Part shown: positions 43,319 to 56,726 of the stretch, in pieces | Position numbering within the stretch: the first letter of the stretch is position 1 | How the letters are laid out: each line of letters begins with the position of its first letter | NCBI RefSeq assembly: GCF_011745365.1 | Contig: NW_024468913.1 | Coordinates: forward strand, 1,054,001-1,118,000 | Origin: Cryphonectria parasitica EP155 | Taxonomy: Eukaryota; Ascomycota; Sordariomycetes; Diaporthales; Cryphonectriaceae | Direction of reading: 5' to 3' | Length of the DNA stretch: 64,000 nucleotides | Notes under the pieces: model-generated | What the model saw: only the letters and a program-made list of their open reading frames with translations | Database searches by the model: none | What the model was told of the DNA's origin: nothing | Translations under genes and position numbers: made by a program

Positions 43319-46300
43319 TTAGGACATTCTCCTGTTAAACTCTTCCTGCTGAAACTTTTGCACATTGGCCTCGGTCAGAGGATTCCCCTTGTCTATCATT
43401 GGCGTATGCACTAGAGGCACTACCGCAGGACCCCCCGCTGCGTCGATCATCTTGTCATCCCGGCTTTGCTGCGCGAGCTCGTCCGTCTCGACACGTCGCA
43501 TCTGCAGGTCCGGCTTGCGTGGTGGCGACAGCCCCATCGGTGGTTGCTGCTGCTGCTGAGGAACATCCACGGCCGCCGCCGAGAAGAAGGAGGTTGCCGT
43601 CAAGAGCTTGGGCCTCGGTGTGAGAGGACTATTGCGCCTCTCCTCGGGATCTGCCTCTGCCTGTAGCGCCTCCGGCACGGCCGCGTCTCCATCGACCTCG
43701 TCGAGCCCGACGGCTGGGATTCCCGCACTCATACAGTTATCGCTCTGCTCCGAGCAAATGGAGGCATGGGACGATAAAGGTGGAGGCGTAGGTAGTGTTC
43801 GTTTGTCGACAGACCACCGCACGAGCATCTGCTCCAGCGTCTTCGACCTCACCGGTTTCGCGAGGTAATCATCCATACCCGCTCTCCTGCACTTCTCCTG
43901 ATCGCCCTGGATGGCTGATGCCGTCATGGCCACGATGGGAACGTCCCGTATGTAAGATTTGTAGGGAGCGTGGTGGCGTATCAGATGCGTGGCCTTGTAG
44001 CCATCACAGATGGGCATCTATTGGAGAAAAGAATATGGTGTCAGAACCGAAATTGAGATCACTTTTCATTTTGGGAAAAGAGGGAAAAGGGCCACATGCA
44101 AGAGACCCCAAATGAAACTCACCTGCACATCCATAAGAATGATGCTGGGCTTTATTTTCTGCCCATTCTGCGCCTCGGCCAGGTATTCCAGCGCCTCGCG
44201 TCCATTCCAGACTGCCGCGACGCTAAATCCCAACTTCTGGATCGTCTTGGTGGCGATCTGCTGATTGATGGCGTTGTCCTCGACGACCAGCACGTGGATC
44301 TTGGAGCGCTCATCCTTGGAGAGGCCATCCTCAGCAGCGACAATCGAAGCCTTCAGCTTGGTAGGCAGCCTGCTCTTCTCCGCCGGACCCCCCGCAAACT
44401 CTCCACTGGGCGGTGTCCCAAGGACTTCAAAGTCGGAGCTGTTGCAGGAGACGCTCATTTCGGACTGGAGCCGATCTGGCAATGGCTGGATCTTGACCAG
44501 GTTCGACGGTTGTGTCCCATGAGGTTTGTTAAACGGCACCCAGAAGGAGGCTGTAGTCCCCTGGTTGGGCACCGACTCTAGGGTCATGTGGCCGTGCATC
44601 AGCTCAAGAAGACTCTTGCAGATAGTCAGTCCCAGGCCTGTTCCGCCGAACTTCCTTGCCGTTGACGCATCACCTTGGCTGAACGGCTGGAAAAGTCTCT
44701 TGCGAATCTCCTCATCCATACCGATGCCGGTATCCTGCACAACGAATCGAATCTCGACCATGTCGTCCGTCTCTCGCTCCTTGGTGAGTGACAGCTTGAC
44801 AAAGCCCTGATGCGTGAACTTGATGCTGTTGGTAAGCAGGTTCGTGATAATCTGTCTCACCCGGCCTGGGTCACCAAGGATCACAAGATCCTCGGCAATG
44901 TCGGGTGCGATGTCCGCAATGATCTCGAGATTTTTCCGCTGGGCAGCAAAACTGAGCATTTTATGCACGTCTCGCACTAATGTGCACATGATGGGTAGTC
45001 AGAAATTGAACTGTTCTCCTCAGATTCGACACATGGGTTCGCAGAAACTGACCTATGACAGACACGCGGAACTGGACTTCCTCAATATCCATCCGCCCAG
45101 ATTCGACCTTCGAGAAGTCAAGAATATCGTTGATGACCGTCAACAAGGCGTTGGCTGACCGGAAGATGTTTTCTGCATAGTCTCGCTGCTCGTCATTGAG
45201 GTCAACGTCTAACAGCAGCTCCGCCATACCTGAGTTTTGGGTCAGCTGTTGCCATGGAAGATGATGCGGGAGCTCAAAACCTACCAATGACGCCAGTTAT
45301 AGGCGTTCGGATCTCATGAGACATCTGCCCTTGGTCAGCATCACACAGAATGATGGAGGAGCACAGGTATGGCTGTCCAAACTCACATTGGCCAGGAATT
45401 GGCTCTTCAGTCTGCTGGCCTCCTTAGCAGCCGCCTCATTTGCCAGTAGCTGTTGCTTCTCCTTGGCTTGGGCCTCGAGGACAGCCTCTTTCGCCTTCAG
45501 CTCGGTCACATCCATTATGATGCCGATTGCACCCTCTATGTCATTGCCTGGTATACTATCGCCTCGCCCCTCTGGTTTTGATCCTGTGTCCTTCTGCTTA
45601 ATAGCTAGTGGTAAGAATCTTGTCCGAAAGTGCCGGTCATCTATGATTGTCAGCTTGACTGTCCAGAAAAGGCAGGTGAATCGAGCCGGAATAGATAGCT
45701 TACCTATACTGTGCTCAACCAGAACATCGCCGGCCCTCTGCTCAAAGATCGCGTCGACGGCCGAGAGGAAATCAGGGCGCTGACCAACAGGCAGCTCGGG
45801 ATGCAGACGGTTGAAAACCTCATCCACGTTTCCTCCTATGCACCAGCCAGGCGGGGAGCCCAGGTTCGCACTCGCGTGCTCGATCAGCGCTCCTTCCAGC
45901 ATGGTAATTTTGCGGTCCAGGTCCACAGCGAAGATGGTGACATGGGCGTGAGCGATGACGCTGAGGAGCTGCTGGCGGGTTCTCCTCGCAGCGAGTTTCG
46001 ACTCGATGCTGTCATGCACGTCGGTACACGTGCCAAACCATTTCTCAATCTTCCCAGTTTCGGGGCTCAGCAGAGGCATAGCCCTGCCCAGCATCCACCG
46101 CCACTCGCCCTTCTTGGTTCGAAGACGGTACTCCGCGCTGTACGGTTCTCCGGTGCGCATGCTGTGCTCCCACTTCTTCGCGGTTGCAGGCGTGTCGTCC
46201 GGGTGCAGGGCCTGCGTCCACTTCATCGGCCCCAAAGACTCATCGAGACTCATGCCCGTGAATTCAAACCATCGTGTGTTAAAAAAGTCGAGACTGCCCC

Positions 46301-47933
46301 ATGGATCAGTCGTCCAGACGAGCTGAGGAATGATATCGCAAATGGTTTTGAACCTCTCCGCATCCCTCGCCTTCAGCTGGTCAATCTCCTTGGCCATTTT
46401 GGTCACATCTCGGCACGTAATGATCCCTGCCAGAAACTCGCCCGTTTCATCGTCACGAATCGCCTCGGCCAATATGTCTAGCACGATCTTCTTGCCATCC
46501 GTGTCGAGCAGGCCAATCCGCATTCCAGAAAAGGGTGTCTGGGTCCTTAGCAAAATAGCAATGGGGTATTCGTCATGCTCGAGAGGCCTGCTAAAGTCTT
46601 CGGTGTACACAATCCAACTCGATAGTATATCCATACCCTCAGCTGAATAAGTGGATTGAGCCCCCTTGGTCATCAATCTCCGGGCAGCCGCGTTTGGATA
46701 TGCTATCGTACCATCCTTCCACATCGCCATGATGGGAGTTTCCGTGGTATCGAGAAGGGCGTCCTTGATGATGAGTGTTTTCTGGAGAAGAGATGGCGCA
46801 CTTTGCACGGAGTTGAAAGGGGGGCCCATCGGCGGGAAGGGGCCTGAGGACAGGGAGACGGCGTTCGGACTGATTCGTAAAGATGGCGAACTGGCCGAGT
46901 GGCTGGACGAAACCGAGGGAGTATTGGAGGAGGAAGACCTCATCTTCTTCTTTTCGGCCGATTCAAGAGCGCTCGGCCGAGCCACTGCCCTTGTTCTTGT
47001 GCTCACGTTTGAGGACGACTCGGTGTTGGTGAATGTGAGGGCGAAGTACGTCTGATGACCGGCGACCTCCCACACACTCACGATCATCTTCGCATACGTC
47101 TGGCTCTCAGGATCCTGGCTGCTTGCGCGCCGGGAGGAGTGAAGGATTGACTGGCCGAGATCGTTTCGTGACACAATGACTTCAACGACCGTCTGTTGTT
47201 GAGACTGGCTGGGCCGTCTTTTGATCCTCAACCCTTCCGTAGTAGGCGTCGCATCGCCTTGGCCAGGGCGAATCTTGGAGTCCACTCCGCCGCTGCCCGT
47301 TTGAGCATGCGGCGAGCTCATCTCCTCGGCAATCGTGTCCAGAAAGGGTTCCCAGGAAACCCATATCGGCTTTCCATCCTGGACCAGGTCGATTCCCACC
47401 TGAGAAAGCGTGTGCCCGTAGATTTGCTCCGTGGCATTGGATGCCTCGTCGGCATCGCTCTCGTCAGACTCAGATATGAGACCCAATAGCTTCCCCATGG
47501 CCTCGTTGGCCAGCACAACGGTCTTCCAGTTGTCCAGCACTAATACAGGCACTGGCAGAAATTGCAAGGCTGAAAACGCTAGCTGTGCGGGTGTGATGGA
47601 AGGCATCTCGAGTCGGAATGGGCTGTTCGCCAAAGCTCTATGGTCAGCGGCGCTGTCGCGGCGGAGAGAGCGGGGCATGCCATGTGATTGGATTGACGAG
47701 ACATTGCTCTGGCTATCTGGTGCTGCTGGTGCTGGTGCTGCTGCTGTCGTCCTCGTCAAGTTCGACCTGTCGTGTCCGGGATAGCTCGTGTCATCATCAT
47801 CACCGAAGACTGTCTGTGGCGAGCTGAACGCGGATCTCTGGGGCGGAGATGAATCTTGTAGCGGATGGCTGCCGTCCGTCATCGTGGCCGGAGGTGCGGC
47901 AGCAGAATCCTCCTTCGCGACAGAGCCAAACAT
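43319..47933 (-). CDS. Multi-PAS hybrid histidine kinase, six exons
   Basis: Exons in order: 47933-45704, 45640-45387, 45324-45285, 45229-45053, 44976-44123, 44017-43319; 1417 residues. At least three and probably four PAS-like modules precede the kinase: near 117-150 ([11 protein letters not shown]), about 410-530 ([12 protein letters not shown]), about 560-690 ([21 protein letters not shown], then the PAC strand [12 protein letters not shown]), and about 700-800. Phosphoacceptor His831 lies in MSHEIRTP, followed by the N box, DTGIGM, FSQGD and GGTGLGL ATP-binding boxes. The receiver domain has VVEDN, phosphoacceptor Asp1183 (ILMDVQMP) and the K of LAKPV. A Pro/Gln-rich tail of about 150 residues follows. 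It should feed a phosphorelay via HPt and Ssk1/Skn7-type regulators; the stimulus is unknown. Intron 1 (45703-45641) is 63 nt and stop-free. Confidence 0.93.
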
Positions 47934-50339
47934 GTCGTCGTGAGAGCTGGCATGGGGGTTCTCGCAAAGGCGTCCAGCCCCGTCCGAGATGTGGCGGCTT
48001 GTGGCACGGGGTAGACTGCGGCCGTTCCTTTCGAGGGATAGCAACCTTTGGTCGAGAAATAGCACAAGGAGCGTGAGCGACTCCTTTCCTGCGCTGACAC
48101 CTCCACGAATGGGTGAGCAGTATCTTCAAACTGGCGGCTGTACGAGCTCATGTGTTGACAGACAAGGAACAGTAACAAAGCTGGGCAACGATGGGGCTGG
48201 CCCCCCTAACAGAAGAAGCCGGCGTAAAGTTTGGTAATGCCGATGGCGGGCAGGGTAGCGTGGTAAACAACCGGGAGGAGTGGGATTATAGGCTTGTGGA
48301 TGGATCGGCCAAAGATCCACAGGGTCCTCGAGGAGGATGCTTTGCCGAACGCGATGGCTAGGAGGTGTTCGATGTGGGGGGGGGGGGGGGGGTTCTGAGA
48401 CTAGGTGACTTGACCAACTTGGGGCGAGTCGACGAGCATTAAAACAAAATAAAAAATAAAAAAAATAAAAAAGAGTGGAGGAAGAGCACAGTGACGACGC
48501 TACGCACACGGCATAGAGGAATGATGATATGACACTGTGGACGAAGTGACCGACACACACAAGAGAGCGGGACGGTAGGGACGGATTCAGAATGTTGTCT
48601 ACCCAAATGGCCAACCTGATTGTGTCTCTGTGAGGAAGGGGTTCGATGGCGTATGGTCCCTTCCAGTCTTGTGAACCTCAAAGCAACCTCAGCACCGTTG
48701 AGGATGGGAAGAGAAGAGTTGCGTCATGCACCACCACCAAGTACTAAGTAACAGTTCCTTCTTTTCCAGGTAAAAGTTGAGTTTTGGTGGAAAAAGTAGC
48801 TCGAGGATAGTAGTTTATCAAATAGAGTTTGGGGAGCATCCACCTAAAATCAAGCACGGCAACACTATCCACATCCGGCATAGCCTCTGCTCTGCGGTGT
48901 TGGTCGGAAGCAGTGTTGACCCTGTTTGGAGGGGATCTTCACGAAAATTTCAGCCTCTTCCCCACGGTTCCATTCCTTTGTACATGTGGATGAGAGCTGC
49001 CCTCGCTCCCTGACGATGGCAGGCAGAGTGTCTCGATCGTGACGGGCAGCATGTCACCGTCGTGGCTGCGTCTCACGTCCTCAAAGACTCATACGACAAT
49101 GACATGGGCGGTAACTAAGTGCTTAGTGGGTAGAGAGAGGGGAGAGGGGTATGACACACAGTACGGTTCTGGACTGTGAATCCTGGGCGGGCGGGAATGT
49201 GTCGTCCCACAAAGACCCTGCTGTGGGTGGAGAAGACCGTCACACGTTGTGCTGCAGGACTACCAGTATACTATGTCAGGATGGTGAGATAGTGACACGC
49301 ACGCATGCACGATGGTGTACTACGCAGCCGCCGATATACATAGTACACACCAGAAAGAAAGAAAAAACGGTCGTTGTTCGATCCTGGGCCAGGGTTGTTC
49401 AGGCAGGGTTCCAATTGACAGTTATACAGCAGAGAGGTCCTGCAATGGTAGTGTTGCATTTTCGCGTTATGGTGGGAGAGTATCTTGTCCTACCTGGTGA
49501 CGACATTGCACATTTTCGACGAGACCCTTTCATTGCGATCTGATTGCCCTGCAGGTACTAGAGAGGGCCGCTACCAACCACCCTAGAAGTCGTGGGCAGG
49601 TGCCCCACCAATGCCCACCATAACGAGGAGCGAGGTTGCTGAGATGTGCTTGCCAATGGAAAGGCAAAACGCCCCAGAGGAATTTTGCTGGTTTTGTTGG
49701 TGCCAAGGGCTAGACTACGTCTCATCCCCAGGTCCCTGCAGAGTATTGGAAAAGAGCCGTGGAGGGGTTCCACCCGGAAAATGTTATTGGGCACGTGCAG
49801 TGGGTTCCTGAGCCTGGTACCATCTACCGTAGTACATTATGTGCGAGGGGCCCAAGATCGAGGATCTGCAAAATCCCATACCCAAGACCTCGACACCCTG
49901 CCAGGGGTGACTGACGTCATGATTTCTCTAGTGCAGCGCCTGCCTTTTGCTGCGGACGCCCGGTGCCCTTTTCGGGATACCCGGTTAGTCAGAAACTACC
50001 ACGCTGCATACCGAATGTGTAGGGCACCGGACGAGGTGAGAGCCAGCCAGATTAACCTCACTTTGAAATGCGTACACATGGGACCCACAAGGTGAACCGG
50101 GATGTGCGATCTGATAACCCGTAGCTGACGATGATTACGGTGAAAGCAAGGTTCGTCGCTCTCATTTGCTCTCAAAAGCTGATGCTAGAAGGCAGCCATG
50201 TCAACATACAGCTCTGGGACCGCTGTGTCGTGGGTACGCCCGTTCTTCTCTCGCGCATCAAAGGCAGAACTTGGAAGGCCGAGGGTGTCTTCACTTCATC
50301 ATGATCCGTCATCATATGACCTTCAAGCGCGCAGGTTCA
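47934..50339. other. Intergenic region upstream of the histidine kinase
   Basis: 2.4 kb. The kinase frame is open 44 codons further upstream (to 48065) but without an ATG. Contains G16 (48377-48392), an AT-only stretch (48440-48475), and CCATAGTAC-like words near 49330 and 49810. No gene supported. Confidence 0.5.
48377..48392 (+). repeat. G16 homopolymer
   Basis: Longest C/G run of the window, 444 bp upstream of the kinase ATG. Confidence 0.88.
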
Positions 50340-51762
50340 CTACTTCGAGCTCTCTTTGACATTGCCACACTGACCACAGCTCCACCACTGCCGCTCCACG
50401 ACGTGACCGCACCGCGAACACTCCCAGAAGGACGGCCCGCTCGGCGCAGGTGGTGGTGGTGTCCTGCTTGCGCCATTATTGTTGTTCCTAAACGAGACCA
50501 TCCTTGATTGCGCTAGGTCTGAACCTGTAAATGGCCGGGACTGCTGACTTCTGACCGCGGGAGTCGGGCGGGGCCGCTTTGCAGCTCTCTCCCTGGCCTC
50601 CTGCTCTGCCAGTTGCCTCGTCACGGACTCTGGCCGTGTGGTCCCGCATGCATCACAGCTGAGAAAGCTGGGCGGGTTGTGTAGGGTGCAGATCTCGCAG
50701 GTCCAACCATTCGTAGCAGGGAGAGAGGGCGATAGGTCCAAGTCAGGCTCGGGACTCGCGCTTGTCGGCGTTCCAGGCTTCTCTGGTCGCGACCACTCCG
50801 GAACTGGCGGTGGTATACTCGAGCTTTCGCGGTTCCTCGATGTAGAGGTGAAGGCGCCGCCGCCGTTGCCAGCAGGGAAGTCTGGACTAGGTGGTACATA
50901 GTCCTTGCCATGGATTCGTTTCTCATCTTCCTGGACCAGCTCCCACAGCGCCTGTGCAATGGCCGCCTCGTTAGCGGCATCCTCCTCCGCCTGCGTTCTA
51001 AACCCGTTCTTTGTCGCCGTCTCGGCGATGTTGTGTATCTCTTGGTCGGTGTAATTAGTGCTCGCGCAGCCACGATCCATCCTGTTTCTCCTCTCGACGG
51101 CGTTCGTGATGACCTGACGTATGTCCTGGCCCCGATGGATCGGTGCACCGCCGAGTCTCTGACCAGATCCTCGGGACCGTTCGGCCTGCCGCGCCCGCTC
51201 CTCGGCCGCAGCACGAGCGAGACGGCGGGCCTCCTGCGGCGGGACCCCAGTTCTGCCTCCGAGCTTGTGACCCTGGCTGAGGAAACCTTCGCCCGTGTAG
51301 CCCTTCATGGCGAGGCCCTCGTGCTCGTCACGCAGCTGGTCCCACAGCGCGTGGAATTTGGCGTCGTGGGGCCCGTGAACGATGTGTGCCAGCTCGTGAA
51401 GCATCGTGTCTGTCACTTGTTCGATGGGGAGGAATTGACTACGGTCACCAGGATACCGCAGCCGTAGCATGATCTTTTGACCTCTGTTTACGTTCAGGCC
51501 TATGAGTGGCGCACGCATTAGCATGAATACGCCCCTCGTTTTCTTCTTCAGGGCCGTAGGTCTCATCAATATTACCTAATAGATTTTGCTGCGAGGGATA
51601 GAATTCGCAGAGCTCCGAGACCTTCCAACCCCTTGCCCTCATGATGGGCTTTACCAGGGAAGCTATCTTCCTCAGGCTGTGGAGGGCCTCGTCCGCGCGT
51701 GGCAGCTCCCTGATGTGCCTGTAGGACAGGACTTGGGCATCATGCTCTCGTTGCTGGACCAT
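50340..51762 (-). CDS. WSS1: WSS1-type DNA-protein crosslink metalloprotease (WLM domain)
   Basis: Exons 51762-51576 and 51499-50340; one 76-nt intron; 448 residues. The WLM/SprT-like protease domain covers about residues 1-150: RARGWKVSELCEFYP, then LNVNRGQKIMLRLR, then the zinc site HELAH at 97-101 with third ligand His107 (HELAHIVHGPHDAKFH). GYTGEGFLSQGHKLGG ends the domain. The C-terminal half has two RanBP2-type zinc fingers, WTCEICTLHN...CDACG and WECSRCGHVV...CGQCG, the latter at the very C terminus. Wss1 cleaves proteins crosslinked to DNA and works with Cdc48 and SUMO; the fingers probably bind ubiquitin or SUMO-linked substrates (inference). The protein is longer than yeast Wss1 (269), as is common in filamentous fungi. 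Confidence 0.9.
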
Positions 51763-54288
51763 GGCGAGGATGGCAGCACGGCAGAAGTGTGTGTTACGTG
51801 CGAGTCTGTGGTGATGTAAGATAGATTGCGCGACGCTGCGCAAATATATCACAAAGGCGAGCGCGGATGAGGTCGCTGATTTATGCACGGCTGAAAGAGA
51901 CGGGAAGGTCACAGCACTGGAAACGGTCGAGTCCGACAAAAGATCAACTGAAGGAGCGTTCCAAAATTGTCAGCGGGACTCCAGAATCACATCGAAAAAG
52001 GCCAACCGATAAGTCAGCAGCAGCAGCAACGACAACAACAACAATGCAGAGTGGCGTGCTGCAGTTGATCGAGAAGCTTCTTGGGGTTGCATGGCCAAAT
52101 CACTAGTCACGAGCCACGCTTGGGAGAAGACGCGTATAGTGGTTTCTGCCTGTCGTTTGGAGCCCTGTACAAGGCGGATGTGACTGGCTTAGGCGGGTTC
52201 AGCCCCCCCACCAACCCCGCTGTCTTGCGGCACGGGCGGAATCCCAGAGAGTCGCGCACCTCCTCATTGTGGCCATGAACGCTTATTCTGACCTCGACAA
52301 GAAAGACAAGCAAGCCATGGGTGCGAGCTGTGTCTTAATCATTTCCAAAGTTCAGAAAATCAATTCGAGTCCAATCGACCTGAGGCTCTGAAACAGGTCG
52401 CACTCATTCCATGTCCGTTGCTTTTTTTCAGCTCCCATGTTCAGGTACTATTTATCTTTGCCTCGCTCTCGTCTTCGCTTTCAACCAGCATTGTGAGTTT
52501 GTGATCAATACTTCTTCTTCGCAACATGGACGATTATTTCCTTCTTGACCACAATCAATCATCCTCAAGGCATCTGGCCTGTGGCGCATATGACGGGGCA
52601 TCAAGGATATTTTATGCCTAAAGCCCGCCTCCCTCAGTTCTAAAGTATACTGGCAATGCTTCTATTGCATGTAGATGGTGCACCAGTCATGAACTCCACT
52701 TTCTCAAGGTCATATCACACAGACGCAGTTCAGTGATGCACCTTGAGTATAATGAGGTGGGCAGTAAGCAGACGGAGAGAGAGAAGTCCGTTAGCGATTG
52801 GGATTTGATGCAGATGCCGCTTCAGATCATGCAACATGCAAGGTCGATCTCCTCCTTGTCTACCGCAGTCGAGGCCAACAGTGCCAAGGGGTTTCCCTTC
52901 CCCTCCATTACAATGCACACAGTCTCCATTAAAGCGAGTAAGTCGAATTGGCTTTCCTCTACTTAACCGCCAAGGATCTCAAGACAATACATTATACATA
53001 CACAATTCTTTCCTTGCGATTGAACCCCTGCAGGCCACCATCATGAGCTTTCAGTGAGGCTCTGCTGAATCTGTAACGAGCGTGGCGTTTTAAATACAGT
53101 GCTGCAAGAAGTACCCATTCCAGTCGGAAACTTACACCTTGTGTCATTGTAGCTATTCACACTAAAAGATAGTCATAAGCCTTAGCAGCTCCGTTCTCCC
53201 TTGTCTTGCAATTCCTAATTAATAGTTTCGTCCGTCCGAAAGTTTGCTCCCGTCTGAAAATCTAGCCGAATCCACAAAGGTGCAGCTGTCAAGAGGCTGA
53301 CAGGACTTGCCATTTCAGACACGGTGGAAGCAACCGGACCCTTATCACATAAGCTTCTTTTTAAGCTTGACATGCCTTTTCTGAAAAGTTTAGATGGCAG
53401 CGATCGCCCCAGGCTGGAGGCGGGTAAGAGTCTAGAGACTGTAATTGATGTTGATTGTCAGTCCGACACCATAGCACAGGAAGCCAAGTGGCGTGTAGTA
53501 TGCTGTGAGCTCGAGGACTGCTTGGCTATTTCAAGGTTCTTTGTCTTGGGCCGCACACCTTGCTCGCGCCCTTCCAAGCCGGACATCTTACATGATCTGC
53601 CTTCACATTGCCCTGCGCGTGTACGATTGAGACTTGAAGCAGCCACGATCCCTCAGTCTCCATAATTTTCGCTTTACCTCTGGGCCTTGGCCGAATTGGC
53701 GTCTCACCAAACCTCGGCGACAGCCCTAGTGATCGCCACTCTCAAACGCTTGTCCGGTATCCCTTATTTTTTTTGTGTATGTCTTTGGTCTGCGGTTGCT
53801 AGCTTCACCCTCCATTCTTACCAGTTCATCGGGTTATGAGACAGCTAACACTGTTCAGAGGTCACAATACAGTGTAATGTCGACAAGTGGTTGGTGTAGG
53901 CGCCGGGTTGCCGGGGGTGGTGGAGGGGAGGGGGGGTTTTTTATTTATTTTTAATTCCTAAAAAAAAAAGAGGGATCCGGGAAAAAAGAACGAGGTCAAT
54001 ACTTGGAATGCCTCCGAGTTTGCCCTGCTTGACGAGAGCATGATGACGAACGACGGTCATACATGATCCTGTCGTGACAAGCGGACGATCATCTGTTAGA
54101 AAGTTTCCCATGGTGCTCTCGTTCTCAACCCGTGAGCGCTCTCCTTCCAACTCCCAGTGTCGTGAACAGGTTCCTTTCGTCCACTTCCAATGGTATTGGC
54201 TTCTTCGCTAGGGTGTTCTTAATTTTATTCTCTTTCCTCTTTGTGCTGTGATCTGGTATCACGTTTGGGTGGGCGAGAACACTGCGCC
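51763..54288. other. Gene-free 2.5 kb between WSS1 and the aspartic protease
   Basis: Frames at 52733-52966 and 53324-53665 have no recognisable motif or exon partners. A CAGCAA/ACAACA repeat (52014-52045) and T-rich and G-rich runs near 53766 and 53920-53945 are seen. No gene supported. Confidence 0.5.
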
Positions 54289-55996
54289 ATGAAATTCATT
54301 GCCATCACCGCCCTGGGGGCGTCCCTCGCTGGTGCCGCGCCTGTGCCGAGTGCGCTGGAAAGCCTCCTGGAGTTGACAACAGAGCAGGTCGAGAAGTTCG
54401 AGATTCTCACTCTCGGCGGCATGACCCTCCGCGCGGAGCAGGTCCATAACCAAGGCTTCATGACATCTGGTCGTGGCCCGAGAGCGTATCTCCAGTCCCT
54501 GCGGAAGTACACTCAGTTCGGCGCCACCATAGATCCAAGTCTACTCTGCATAGTCGATAAGATCCTTCAGGAACTGGGTCTGAGCAGCACAAATGTTCCC
54601 GACAGCTGCACGAGTACGACTGGCAGTAGCAGCACCTCCTCGGGCGGAAGTGGTGGTGGACAGAACCGTGAGCGCTCTATTGCCCGACTTCTGTTGCTGA
54701 GAATATTGGGTGCTGACAGGTTATCAACAGCACCAAACAGCACCGCGACCCCATCTAGCCCGTCCACAGGTAAGCAAGCAACCCCCTTCCCCCCCTTCTC
54801 TCTATTTTCCTTGAAGCCACTGTCGCTACTCGTATGTTAAGCCCCCTTCCTGACCTCAACATAGGTTCGGCATCTGCCATCCCGCAGGCGAACGACGTGG
54901 AGTATCTCACGCCTGTGCAGATTGGCACACCGCCGCAGACAGTGATGCTCGACTTCGACACGGGCTCCTCGGACCTGTGGGTGTTCACAACGCAGACGCC
55001 GCAGCAGCAGTCCCAGGGCCACCAGCTGTATAACCCGGACTCCAGCTCGACGGCGTCCCAGGTCGCCAATGCCGAGTTCCAGATTCAATACGGTGACGGG
55101 AGCGGCGCGTCGGGCACCGTCTTTCGGGATGTCGTCACTGTCGGCGGTGTGAGCGTGCAGGATCAGGCTGTCGAGGGCGCCACGATGGTGACTGGTTCTT
55201 TCACCGAGGACCAGGCGACGTCAGGACTGCTGGGCCTAGCCATGGACAGCATCAACCAGGTGACCGACGGTGGCACGACGCCTAACCCGCAAAAGACCTT
55301 CTTCTCCAACGCCATGGGGAACCTGGCCATGCCGCTGTTTACTGCCAACCTGAAGCAAGGCACCAGTAAGAAATCTCTATCCCATCCCATCATGACGGCA
55401 TATAGACGAGACCGGTGATGAGTGACGCAGAAGGGAGATATATGTACTGACGTGTACGTCCTGTGCTACCCATAGCTGGCAACTACAACTTCGGCTTTGT
55501 CGACGAGTCCGAATTTACAGGCAGTGTCAACTTCGTCGCCGTTAACAGCAGCCAGGGCTTCTGGCAGTTCGCGGCCAGCGGGTTCGCAGTCGGCCAGGGC
55601 GCAGCAACGGCGCTCCCACACCAGGCCATCGCCGACACCGGCACAACGCTCATGCTGATGCCCGACGAGGCGGTCGAGGCGTACTACCAACAGATCCCCT
55701 CGGCGCAGAATAGCCAGCAGCAAGGCGGGGTCGTGTTCAACTGCAACGACACCATCCCTTCATTCACGGCCGTCATCAGCGGGTACCAGGCCGTCGTCCC
55801 TGGCGACATCATCAAGTTTGCGCCCGTCACTGGCGACTCGACGGAGACCTCAGAGCTGTGCTTTGGGGGCATCCAGAGCAACAGCGGCTTGGGGTTTGCC
55901 ATCTATGGTGACATCTTCCTCAAGGCACAGTTCACTGTGTTTGATGGTGGGAATATGCGCATTGGCTTTGCCGCCAAGTCGGATGGAAATTTCTAG
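54289..55996 (+). CDS. Secreted pepsin-like aspartic protease (A1 family)
   Basis: Exons 54289-54667, 54731-54769, 54865-55365 and 55476-55996; 479 residues. Signal peptide MKFIAITALGASLAGAAPVP, then a long propeptide with a Ser/Gly/Thr-rich linker (about 113-140) that is partly encoded by the 39-nt exon 2. The mature enzyme probably begins near ANDVEYLTPVQIG. Catalytic motifs: DTGSSDLW at 171-178 and DTGTTLML at 360-367; the flap has IQYGDGSGASG; LCFGGIQ and AIYGDIFLKAQFTVFD are typical of aspergillopepsin/penicillopepsin-like enzymes. It should act extracellularly at acid pH on protein substrates. The longer-than-usual propeptide linker is a modest oddity. The acceptor at 54730 was chosen over 54720 because only it keeps the frame into exon 3. 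Confidence 0.95.
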
Positions 55997-56726
55997 ACCA
56001 AGCGCGGCCTTGGAATCGGATATGTAGTAAGAAGGACATGAGTGATGACAGCATTGGGTATGAAAAGCCGGGTTGCAGAGCATCAACCCCCCTTTCTTTG
56101 AGACGTACGTACAGAGTACTTACTTTTGGATGCCTTGGATATTTAGTAGGAACGATTCGATATTTGCATAGATTTCTCGAGTCTACTTATGTATTGTCGT
56201 ACTACTTACTGTGCCCCTTTCCAATATCGAAGTCGACAGGAGAGCGTCATGACATAAGACTCTCTCTGTAGGTCGTATGATTGAGAAGCGGAGAAAACCC
56301 GCAGATACATCATATTCGAGTTGTCCAACGTTCCTTGTACACAGGAAAAGGTTGGTGTGTGACGAAATGCAGCTGGCGTGTTGCTCGGCCAACAAAGGTG
56401 CGAACCCCACAATGTAGCGGGGGCACAGACCAGCCATGCCAGTAAACAACGCGACGTTCCTTCCCTACGAGCCATCACCCACCCCCCAAACTCCCAGGGG
56501 GCCCACCCAATGACAACAAATACACAAGCACAACAAGCTTGCAGCTTCATTCCGCGGCGCATCGCAATTGACACCCCCAATTTCTCAAGGGCGATGCATA
56601 TGAACTCTGTTTCCCAATTTTGTTACTAACCTTTTCTCTCTCTCTCTCTTTCTTCTTTCCCGCCTCCATACAGCTGAACATTCATCTACGCGACGAAGCC
56701 ATCAGTGCGACAGATCCACATCCAAC
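55997..56726. other. Intergenic region
   Basis: 3' end of the aspartic protease gene and 5' leader of the BRCT gene, with a CT-rich tract (56633-56665) near the latter's probable start site. Confidence 0.55.

Noticed and set aside
53324..53665. 113-codon plus-strand frame upstream of the aspartic protease
   Set aside because: No motif, no splice-linked exons, irregular Cys-rich composition; probably chance.
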